Positions 1-7,000 of a DNA stretch of 8,199 nt are shown here, piece by piece (position 1 is the stretch's first letter; every line of letters begins with the position of its first letter). Made by a program: the position numbers and the translations under genes. The stretch comes from an uncultured Odoribacter sp. (lineage in GTDB: Bacteria > Bacteroidota > Bacteroidia > Bacteroidales > Marinifilaceae). The notes below the pieces were generated by a model. The model searched no databases. It was not told the origin of the DNA and saw only the letters and a program-made list of their open reading frames with translations. The stretch spans positions 1-8,199 of the forward strand of contig CAJKZL010000122.1 of assembly GCA_905204385.1 (NCBI GenBank), in the 5' to 3' direction.

Positions 1-419
1 TTTCTACTTTAAATATATATACGCTTCTCCACATTCCGGTTGTAGTTATATATATTCGTCACCAGACAGTTTTCTTTTTCTCTCGCCCCAACGGCAATCA
101 GAGACTTTACCATAACTGTCCAGACGTTAAAAAGACGATCATAACCTTTTTCCTCAGTTACCATAGAGCTGAAGAACAGCAATTCCACAACCCGAAATAA
201 CTTAAAGTGGAGGATAAAGTCAGATTCTTATTCCCAGTCTCCAATTAAATTCCAACCACCTAACGCTAGCCCTGAAAGTGCCTGAACCCTCTCCCTCTAT
301 GCCTGCCAAAATTTAGCGTATGCCCAGAAATATACATCAACATACCTTCCTCCTAATATTTTAATGAAGAAGATGTCCGACTTTTTAAGGAAGCGGCGCA
401 AAAATCGCAGATTTTTTAG
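1..419. other. Gene-free left flank
   Basis: No convincing coding region or RNA gene is visible on either strand; I looked for tRNA T-loop signatures and common riboswitch cores and saw none. The first 60 bases are AT-rich, with TATATATA tracts near 12-20 and 47-55 that can pair. A 7-bp inverted repeat (GACAGTT at 65-71, AACTGTC at 114-120) encloses a pyrimidine-rich stretch. A small hairpin GCTG-aagaa-CAGC lies at 171-183. On the minus strand a 25-codon frame (343 down to 266) follows an AGGAGG-like stretch, but it resembles nothing I know. The region may be the spacer and leader upstream of hisS, or hold the control region of a gene lying to the left. Confidence 0.5.
400..416. repeat. AT-rich inverted repeat just upstream of hisS promoter
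   Basis: AAAAATC (400-406) and GATTTTT (410-416) are perfect 7-base inverted arms around a GCA loop, ending in a run of six T (412-417). It lies where the -33 element of the hisS promoter would be, and no TTTG is found there. It could be an operator, a weak terminator of upstream transcription, or chance in AT-rich DNA. The sequence alone does not decide. Confidence 0.3.
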
Positions 420-427
420 TAAGTTTG
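420..427 (+). promoter_or_regulatory. Candidate Bacteroides-type -7 box for hisS
   Basis: TAAGTTTG matches the Bacteroidota -7 consensus TAnnTTTG exactly. No TTTG lies 19-21 bases upstream, so the -33 half is missing or replaced. Transcription would begin roughly 5-7 bases downstream, giving a leader of about 20 bases before the ATG at 455. The last three bases of the box (TTG, 425-427) can be misread as an upstream hisS start codon. This is a consensus match only. Confidence 0.45.
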
Positions 428-454
428 CCATACTTTAATTCAAGTAATAAAAAA

Positions 455-1822
455 ATGGCACAGACACCTTCTATACCTAAAGGAACACGCGATTATTCAC
501 CGGAAATTATGGTGAAAAGAAATTATATTTTCGATACCATCAAAGGAGTATTCAAATTATATGGATATATGACCCTGGAGACAACGGCTATGGAAAATCT
601 CTCTACCCTAATGGGAAAATACGGAGAAGAAGGGGATAAATTATTATTCAAGATCCTGAATTCGGGAGACTTTATCGGTAATATCCCTGATGCAGAATTA
701 CTGGAAAGAAATAGCCTTAAGCTTACCAACAAAATTTCGGAAAAAGGATTGCGCTATGATTTAACGGTACCTTTCGCCCGTTTTGTGGTACAACATCAAA
801 ATGAACTCACCTTTCCTTTCAAGCGCTATCAAATACAGCCTGTATGGCGGGCCGACCGACCGCAGAAAGGGCGCTACCGGGAATTTTATCAATGCGACGT
901 CGACGTGGTGGGCAGTGATTCCTTATTACATGAAGTAGAACTGATTCAGATGGTAGACGAAGTCTACCGTCGGTTGAAAATCAACGTCCGCTTGCTTATC
1001 AACAACCGGAAAATACTTGCCGGAATTGCTGAAGTAATCGGATATCCCAACCAACTGACCGATATTACTGTGGCCATCGATAAAATGGATAAAATCGGAT
1101 TAGAGCAGGTAAATGCCGAACTCCGGGAAAAAGGTCTGACGGAAGAAGCCATCGGTAGGTTGCAACCGATCCTGTTGCTGGAAGGCAGCAATGAAGAAAA
1201 ACTGGAGAAACTAAGAGAAATCCTGAAAGATAGTGCCGTCGGACTCAAGGGAGTAGAAGAACTGAATATAGTTTTCGACTATCTTCACAATCTGGAGATT
1301 ACTACCGAAATTAAACTCGACCTAACCTTGGCCCGCGGTCTCAGCTACTACACCGGAGCGATTTTTGAAGTAAAAGCTTTGGACACTCAAATGGGCAGCA
1401 TCACCGGAGGTGGACGCTACGACGATCTTACCGGAATTTTCGGTCTGAAAAATATGTCGGGAGTAGGGATTTCTTTCGGTGCCGACCGTATCTTCGACGT
1501 GATGAGCCAACTAGACTTATTCCCTGAAGATAATACGACAACCACCAAGCTACTATTTGTCAATTTCGGTCCTAAAGAAGAAAAGTATTGTCTTCCTCTG
1601 TTGAAGCAATTACGCAACGAAGGGATCAATGCCGAAATTTATCCCGAAGCAGCTAAAATGAAAAAACAAATGACTTATGCCGATAAAAAAGGTATTCCTT
1701 TTGTAGCCCTGGTGGGAGAAAGTGAAATGCAGGCAGGAAGAGTAGCCTTGAAAAACATGAAAACCGGAGAGCAAACCGATGTCAGCCTGGAAGAGTTGAT
1801 CAGCCTTATTCAAAAACCGTAA
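455..1822 (+). CDS. hisS: Histidyl-tRNA synthetase (HisRS)
   Basis: Cytoplasmic class II aminoacyl-tRNA synthetase that joins histidine to tRNA-His using ATP. The product is 455 residues, normal for Bacteroidota HisRS. Near the N-terminus is [12 protein letters not shown], the usual HisRS opening. Motif 2 (about residues 122-151) contains [19 protein letters not shown]. The histidine-binding signature [10 protein letters not shown] is at about 292-301, with Ser where many bacteria have Asp. Motif 3 ([10 protein letters not shown]) is at about 338-347. The C-terminal anticodon-binding domain starts near residue 365 (KLLFVNFGP). An insertion domain lies between motif 2 and the histidine signature. 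I chose ATG 455 over an in-frame TTG at 425 because the ten extra residues look unlike the family and the TTG falls in the candidate -7 box. An A-rich stretch precedes the ATG, with no clear Shine-Dalgarno site. The gene is intact and ends in TAA. Confidence 0.97.
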   Translation: MAQTPSIPKGTRDYSPEIMVKRNYIFDTIKGVFKLYGYMTLETTAMENLSTLMGKYGEEGDKLLFKILNSGDFIGNIPDAELLERNSLKLTNKISEKGLRYDLTVPFARFVVQHQNELTFPFKRYQIQPVWRADRPQKGRYREFYQCDVDVVGSDSLLHEVELIQMVDEVYRRLKINVRLLINNRKILAGIAEVIGYPNQLTDITVAIDKMDKIGLEQVNAELREKGLTEEAIGRLQPILLLEGSNEEKLEKLREILKDSAVGLKGVEELNIVFDYLHNLEITTEIKLDLTLARGLSYYTGAIFEVKALDTQMGSITGGGRYDDLTGIFGLKNMSGVGISFGADRIFDVMSQLDLFPEDNTTTTKLLFVNFGPKEEKYCLPLLKQLRNEGINAEIYPEAAKMKKQMTYADKKGIPFVALVGESEMQAGRVALKNMKTGEQTDVSLEELISLIQKP

Positions 1823-1838
1823 ACGACGGGTATATTAT

Positions 1839-1896
1839 AACGAGCCGGTCCCACCGTTTCTAAAAGGAGTGGCATAAAAACGGGGGCCAGCTCGTT
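1839..1896 (+). terminator. Large stem-loop downstream of hisS
   Basis: The arms 1839-1857 and 1880-1896 pair: AACGAG with CTCGTT is perfect, followed by a largely paired GC-rich block (C, a C/A mismatch, GG, a T-G wobble, CCC against the GGGGGCC side) and a last GT/AC pair after small bulges. The loop is about 22 bases. It lies 17 bases past the hisS stop, so it may end or stabilise the hisS transcript, but no T-run follows (ACCTACTAAAA). The structure is seen in the sequence; the terminator role is inferred. Confidence 0.4.
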
Positions 1897-1974
1897 ACCT
1901 ACTAAAACCGAAACCTTATGCGGATATACAGAAAAGAACATCGTCCTCTGAAAAGCCATGGTTACGACTCCAGA

Positions 1975-2004
1975 TGTCCCTAAATGAAAGAAGATCAGGG
2001 AACA
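1975..2004. repeat. Stem-loop upstream of hutH
   Basis: TCCCT (1977-1981) pairs with AGGGA (1997-2001). The stem extends by two more pairs (TG at 1975-1976 with CA at 2003-2004) past a single bulged A. The loop is 15 bases and purine-rich. With the GC-rich hairpin at 2011-2026 it forms a tandem pair about 55-100 bases before the hutH start. It could affect the hutH leader if transcribed, but the function is unknown. Confidence 0.35.
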
Positions 2005-2080
2005 GCAAACACCCGGCATACCGGGTTAGACATTCTCTTAGTGTGTGTTATTTTCAATTTTAATTCTTGATTTTAAATAT

Positions 2081-3580
2081 ATGGTACATCATATTTCACC
2101 TTCTCCGCTAACGTTTGAGACGATTGACAAAATTTTAAAAAACAACTATAAGCTTGCACTTTCCGAAGAAAGCAAAGCATTAATCCAAAAATGCAAAGAC
2201 TATTTGGATCACAAAATCGAAACTGCGGCAAAACCCCTATATGGAATCACCACAGGTTTCGGTTCATTGTGTAAAATCAGCATCTCCAAAGAAGATCTCA
2301 GCCAGTTACAGGCCAACTTGGTGATGTCGCATGCCTGTAGTTTAGGAGAACCGATAAACCAGGACATTATCCGTCTGATGCTTTTATTAAAAGCTCATGC
2401 CCTCTCCTTGGGAAAATCCGGAGTGCAATTAGCTACGGTCGAACGCATCATCGACATGTTCAATAATAACGTTCTACCGGTGGTGCGTGAATTAGGCTCC
2501 CTCGGAGCTTCCGGAGACTTAGCTCCTCTGGCTAATTTATTCCTTCCTTTAATCGATGAAGGAGAAGTATGGTATAAGGGTAAGATTTGCGATGCCAAAG
2601 AAATCAATGCCAAATTTGGCTGGAAAGCAATCGCCCTGGGAGCAAAAGAAGGTCTGGCACTCCTGAACGGCACTCAGTTTATGAGTTCGCATGCCGTATA
2701 CGCCCTACTGAAAGCCTTTAAGATTGCCAAATATGCCGACATCATAGGTGCTTTATCGCTGGAAGCCTATGACGGACGCATAGACCCTTTCCTACCTCAG
2801 ATTCAGGAAGCGCGTCCTCATCCGGGCCAGATTGAAACGGCCCGCAACATCCGGGCGTTGCTGGAAGGATCGGAATTTCAGAGCCGGGAGAAAACGCGGG
2901 TACAGGATCCCTACTCCTTCCGTTGTATGCCCCAGGTACACGGAGCAAGCAAAGACAGTATCATGTATGTGGCTTCGGTAGTGGAAAGGGAAATCAATTC
3001 CGTCACCGACAATCCCACTATCTTTACAGAAGACGATCTGATCATTTCAGGAGGCAACTTTCACGGCCAACCTTTGGCACTGGTACTGGACTTCCTCAGT
3101 ATTGCTCTGGCGGAATTGGGAAGCATATCCGAGCGGCGCACCTACCGGCTTATCTCGGGAGACCGGGGAAATATTCCGGAGTTTCTGGTTGCCAATCCAG
3201 GATTAAATTCCGGATTTATGATCCCCCAATATGCTGCAGCAGCTATTGTCAGCAAAAACAAACAATTGTGCAGCCCCTGTTCCGTTGATTCTATTCCTTC
3301 TTCCAACGAACAGGAAGACCACGTCAGCATGGGCGGTAATGCAGCTACCAAAACGGTTAAGGTTGCCGAAAATGTGGAAAGAATTCTGGCCATCGAGTTG
3401 ATGAATGCAGCCCAAGCTATAGACTTACAAAGGCCCACCAAAACCTCTCCCTGGCTGGAAGATTTCCTGCAAGAATTCAGAACGGTGGTTACTTTCAACG
3501 ACCAGGACCGGGTAATGTATAAAGATATCGATGCAGCAACGGATTTTCTGAAATACGGGGATTTTACCGATTTCAAATAA
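2081..3580 (+). CDS. hutH: Histidine ammonia-lyase (histidase)
   Basis: Cytoplasmic enzyme that removes ammonia from L-histidine to give trans-urocanate, the first step of histidine breakdown. The 499-residue product matches the usual family length of about 500. GSLGASGDLAPL has the Ala-Ser-Gly triad (residues 143-145) that cyclises into the MIO electrophilic cofactor. Other family motifs are YGITTGFG (54-61, active-site Tyr54), MSHACSLGEP (His84), LLNGTQ (Asn196), the DPYSFRCMPQVHGA block (about 276-289), GGNFHGQP and NEQEDHVSMG (Glu412). The SHA motif favours histidase over phenylalanine or tyrosine lyase. ATG 2081 is chosen over an in-frame GTG at 2045 because it gives the normal N-terminus; the upstream residues are low-quality and hydrophobic. 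No hutU, hutI or formiminotransferase gene lies within the window, so it seems to be transcribed alone. The frame is intact and ends in TAA. Confidence 0.96.
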   Translation: MVHHISPSPLTFETIDKILKNNYKLALSEESKALIQKCKDYLDHKIETAAKPLYGITTGFGSLCKISISKEDLSQLQANLVMSHACSLGEPINQDIIRLMLLLKAHALSLGKSGVQLATVERIIDMFNNNVLPVVRELGSLGASGDLAPLANLFLPLIDEGEVWYKGKICDAKEINAKFGWKAIALGAKEGLALLNGTQFMSSHAVYALLKAFKIAKYADIIGALSLEAYDGRIDPFLPQIQEARPHPGQIETARNIRALLEGSEFQSREKTRVQDPYSFRCMPQVHGASKDSIMYVASVVEREINSVTDNPTIFTEDDLIISGGNFHGQPLALVLDFLSIALAELGSISERRTYRLISGDRGNIPEFLVANPGLNSGFMIPQYAAAAIVSKNKQLCSPCSVDSIPSSNEQEDHVSMGGNAATKTVKVAENVERILAIELMNAAQAIDLQRPTKTSPWLEDFLQEFRTVVTFNDQDRVMYKDIDAATDFLKYGDFTDFK

Positions 3581-3588
3581 ACAGGCAA

Positions 3589-3623
3589 AGCATCCGGAGT
3601 TTGGACGACAAATTCCGGATGCT
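3589..3623. terminator. Strong hairpin between convergent hutH and small membrane gene
   Basis: Arms 3589-3603 and 3609-3623 form a 15-bp stem with one G-T wobble and a five-base GACGA loop; the outer ten pairs (AGCATCCGGA with TCCGGATGCT) are perfect. It starts nine bases after the hutH stop and ends five bases before the stop of the opposite-strand gene, the position expected of a bidirectional terminator. The plus side lacks a T-run (CCCTTC follows). The minus side continues with a moderately T-rich stretch (TTTGCCTGTTTATTT), so termination may be better for the reverse gene. Confidence 0.75.
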
Positions 3624-3627
3624 CCCT

Positions 3628-3867
3628 TCACAGTTCATTGCGATGTTTCCGTAAATAACGGCTTAAACTTTTTTCAAGGATCAACAAGATAATAAATATC
3701 CCTGCTAAAATCACTATTCTCAAACAAACGCCTGAACAGGCTACCAATGAAAAACGGGGAATATCCAGCATCATAAAACTCAACAATATCAACAAAGCAT
3801 CCAGATACATCAATATCCGAATGAATTTGAGCCGCTTGCTTTTTATTTCTTTCAAATTGTTTCCCAT
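3628..3867 (-). CDS. Small two-helix inner-membrane protein, function unknown
   Basis: I do not recognise the family. The predicted product is 79 residues. It has a basic N-terminus (NLKEIKSKRLKF), a hydrophobic helix at about 15-33 (RILMYLDALLILLSFMML), a short loop with two cysteines (VACSGVC), a second helix at about 49-64 (RIVILAGIFIILLILE), and a basic tail (SRYLRKHRNEL). Positive charge at both ends predicts an inner-membrane hairpin with both termini in the cytoplasm. The frame could begin further upstream (3981), but I chose ATG 3867 because a good promoter match lies within the would-be extension and the extra residues look non-coding. The stop is TGA. It converges on hutH and diverges from the macroglobulin gene starting 147 bases away. 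The internal Met at 3810 is a less likely alternative start. Confidence 0.6.
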   Translation of the reverse strand: MGNNLKEIKSKRLKFIRILMYLDALLILLSFMMLDIPRFSLVACSGVCLRIVILAGIFIILLILEKSLSRYLRKHRNEL

Positions 3868-3876
3868 AACTGCCAA

Positions 3877-3907
3877 TAAAGATAAGAATCCTCTCCGAAA
3901 ACACAAA
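3877..3907 (-). promoter_or_regulatory. Bacteroides-type -33/-7 promoter for the small membrane gene
   Basis: On the minus strand TTTG (3907-3904) is followed after exactly 19 bases by TATCTTTA (3884-3877), which matches TAnnTTTG except for the final base. Spacing and both halves fit the Bacteroidota primary sigma-factor pattern. The box ends only nine bases before ATG 3867, so the transcript would have almost no leader. It also argues against the longer reverse frame starting at 3981. This is a consensus match only. Confidence 0.5.
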
Positions 3908-4013
3908 GTTTTTCCTTTTTTATCACAAAATATTTTTAATTTTATGGAATTCGAAGCCCAATGACATCTATAGGATGACAATTATTCGTATCAACACATA
4001 AAAAAGATATGCT

Positions 4014-7000
4014 ATGAAAACCGTAAACTTGTTAACCGGTGTCTTTTTACTCTTTAACAGCGTTCTGTGGGCGCAAACAACGCCGCAAGATTCTTTGCTC
4101 GTTTATTATTCAAAATATCCCAGGCAAGCGATTCAGGATGCGGATCAAATGTATCAGCAAGCGATACAAAAAAAAGACAACCCACTACTTATTAAATCTT
4201 TAATCTTAAAAAACACTTATAGCCTCGAAATCAACCGGGACGATTATCCTGCCCTACTGACAAAATTGGAAGACTATATCCAAGGGGAAAAAGACATTAT
4301 TGTCAAGAGCATCCTGCATTCTTATACCGCACAATTATACAGTAATTATTACAACAACAACAATTATCTTATTCGTCAGCGTACGTCTTTAAAAGAAGCT
4401 ACATCCGACGATATCGATACCTGGAGTCCAAATTTATTCGAAGAGAAAATATATACTCATCTGACGGCCTCTATAGCTCCTGCCGAAGCGCTGCAAGCCA
4501 TCCCGGTATCCACCTATAAAGCTATCCTGATTACCGGGGCAGCTTCCGACAGTCTGCGTCCTACACTTTATGACTTTCTGGGACACCGCGCTTTGGACAT
4601 TTTATCCGAAAGATTGTTTTACTATCCGACTCTACCTCCAAAAATACCGCTAGCTATATTCGGTACAGCGACCGACTTTATAGATGCTTCCTTATCTACT
4701 TTCAAGCGAAATGCCGCATTCTACAGTCTAGGTATCTGGCAAAAATTGTTAGCTTTTCATCAGAAGTCCGGTAATATCGATGCCTTACTGATGAACGATC
4801 TGGAACGACTCGACTATGCCGACCGAATAATCCAGCTTCCGAATAAGGATTCTTTGTACCTGGCCACCTTACAGGAGATGCGAACTACATATGCATCGAC
4901 CCCTATGGTCGTAGAAGTTATTGCTAAAGAAGCCAGCCTACGGTTAAATCGATTGAAAGGCACAACTGTTCTTCCGGCACAAGAACGAGATACTAAAGAG
5001 CAAGTACTGGCTTTGTGTCAGGGAGGGATTGAAAAATTTCCGCACTACAATCGGATCAATCTATTGTACGACATCGTGCAAACCATCAAAGCCCCCGCTT
5101 TTTCCACCGAATTTCCTAATATCATCTACCCCGGTGAAACATTGCCTTTAAAAATTAAGTCCAGAAATACCACATCGGTCAGCATTACTTTATACCGGAT
5201 CGATATGGGAACCGCAACCTACAATGCCTGGAAAGCTTCAGAGAAAAAAAATGTCCCAAAAACTGTGATTCAGCAAAAAAATTATTCTCTTGCCACCGGT
5301 CTGGTCTTTCAGGACACCACCATCCAACTGAAAGTGCCCCGAAGCGGGCTTTATGCCGTTAAAATTACGGCTCAAGGTATTCCGGATGCAGTGAACGGCA
5401 CCTTTCTCACCACCTCATTGTTTTCGATAGCTCAATCCAAAACCAACGGTGTTCGCTTTCAGGTATGTGACTGGCTAAGTGGGCAGGCTATAAAAGGTGC
5501 CAAAATATTGCTTTACAAATATCAGTACCCCAATTACAAGGTCATAGACTCCGTTTACACTGATGCCCAGGGATATGCAATATATTCCCGAAAAATCGAT
5601 TCCCGGCTTTTATACGAAGCAGTAAATGCCGCCAATCCCAACGGCAATCTGCAAAATATTTACCCTTCCTATCGTCAAAAAAATCCGGTACCCCGCATTG
5701 AACTGATCACCGACAGGAAGATATATCGTCCAGGGCAGACTATTTATTACAAAGGCTATATCTGGCAAGAAACTCCTGACAGCATATACGCACTCGACAA
5801 CCGGGTGAATGAAATCCGCTTTCTGGATGCCAACCGCAAAGTAATTTCCACCCAAAAGGCGAGAAGCAATGAATTCGGATCGTTTACAGGATATTTCGTT
5901 ATTCCGGCCAATGTCTTAAACGGGACCTTTACGCTGAACACCGGCAATCACAATTTCTTCATCGAAGTCAGCGACTACAAACGTCCCGAATTCGAAATCA
6001 CTTTTACCGAACCGGCACATCCTTATTACATCGGAGATTCAATCTTCATCAGAGGAAAAATAAACAGCATGTCCGGAATTCCTCTGGGACATACCGCCCT
6101 TCGTTACGAAATCAGACAATACGCCCATTTCTCCTGGCCATTCACACCTCCTCAAGAGATCCAGGGAAGCGTTTATACTCTTCCCGACGGAACATTCGAG
6201 TTCGGTTTTAAATCAGAAAAACCTGTCTCCACCAATCTTCGGCATATCGGTATGTTTGGCTATGAAGTCAACATCACAGCGACAGACACTAAAGGGGAAA
6301 CCCAGGAAGCGATGACCAGCATCCCCGTCTATCCGGGAATTGCCCGTCCACAGCTCTCTATACCGGAATATGTCAATAAAAACGAGAAAACTGCTTTCAC
6401 CATTTCTTTATCCAATCTGCCTGCACAGACTACTGGACGGATCGTACACTATTCAATCGACAAATTGATCCTCCCCGATAAAATCACCACAGCCGAACCG
6501 ACACGCATTGAAAAAAACATCCTGAAAAATGAATTGCTTGTTCAGCAAACCGATTCCATTTTTCCCGACTTACGTTCCTTACCTTCAGGTGCCTATCTTT
6601 TTACGGCACAATGCGACAGCATTACCGAAAAAAGTGTATTCTACCTTTATTCACCCCAGGACAAACGTCCTCCCATACCCACTTATTCCTGGTTAATCCC
6701 GCAAAAGACAAGCTGTTTACCGGGAGATACCGCCAGCATTCAATTTGGCACCTCAGCCAATAATGCCTACATTCATTATGAAATATACAACCATGAAAAG
6801 TTAATCCGTCAGAAATCCCTTATCCTTTCCGACGAAATACTAAACATTGACATACCCTATTTATCCGAATACGGCCGTTTCATCTGGTTATCCCTTCATT
6901 ACGTCAAGGATAAACACTTTATCCAAGAAACAATTCTTATCGAACGGCCCCACGAAAATAGGGATCTAACCGTTCAAACCAAAACTTTCCGCGATAAGTT

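Larger units (their letters stand above)
1823..2080. other. Hairpin-rich intergenic region between hisS and hutH
   Basis: This 258-base gap has an unusual density of complementary segments. Besides the two stem-loops listed separately (1839-1896 and 1975-2004), there is a perfect 6-bp GC-rich hairpin at 2011-2026 (ACCCGG, loop CATA, CCGGGT) and a weaker pairing between 1912-1920 and 1957-1963 (AACC, a two-base TT bulge, ATG, against CATGGTT). None is followed by a T-run, so simple intrinsic termination is not obvious. A reverse-strand frame (2019 down to 1810, 69 codons) stays open across most of the gap. No good -33/-7 promoter for hutH was found here. It could be a structured leader or small RNA, a dispersed intergenic repeat, or the relic of a small gene. 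Confidence 0.45.

Noticed and set aside
266..343. 25-codon minus-strand frame preceded by AGGAGG
   Set aside because: Very short, unrecognised, no -33/-7 match upstream. Bacteroidota seldom rely on strong Shine-Dalgarno sites, so the purine run alone is weak support.
1810..2019. Reverse-strand 69-codon frame in the hisS-hutH gap as a firm gene
   Set aside because: No recognisable family, promoter or ribosome site, and it overlaps the hisS end. Kept only as one explanation for the structured gap.
2923..3288. 121-codon plus-strand frame inside hutH
   Set aside because: It is a shifted-frame shadow of the well-supported histidase gene, with biased composition and no start context.
3937..3944. 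TAATTTTA as the -7 box of the macroglobulin gene
   Set aside because: It has one mismatch, no TTTG at the right spacing, and would leave a leader of about 65 bases. Too weak to list as a promoter.
3868..3981. N-terminal extension of the small reverse membrane gene
   Set aside because: The best promoter match (3877-3907) lies inside it and the encoded residues show no membrane or domain character.
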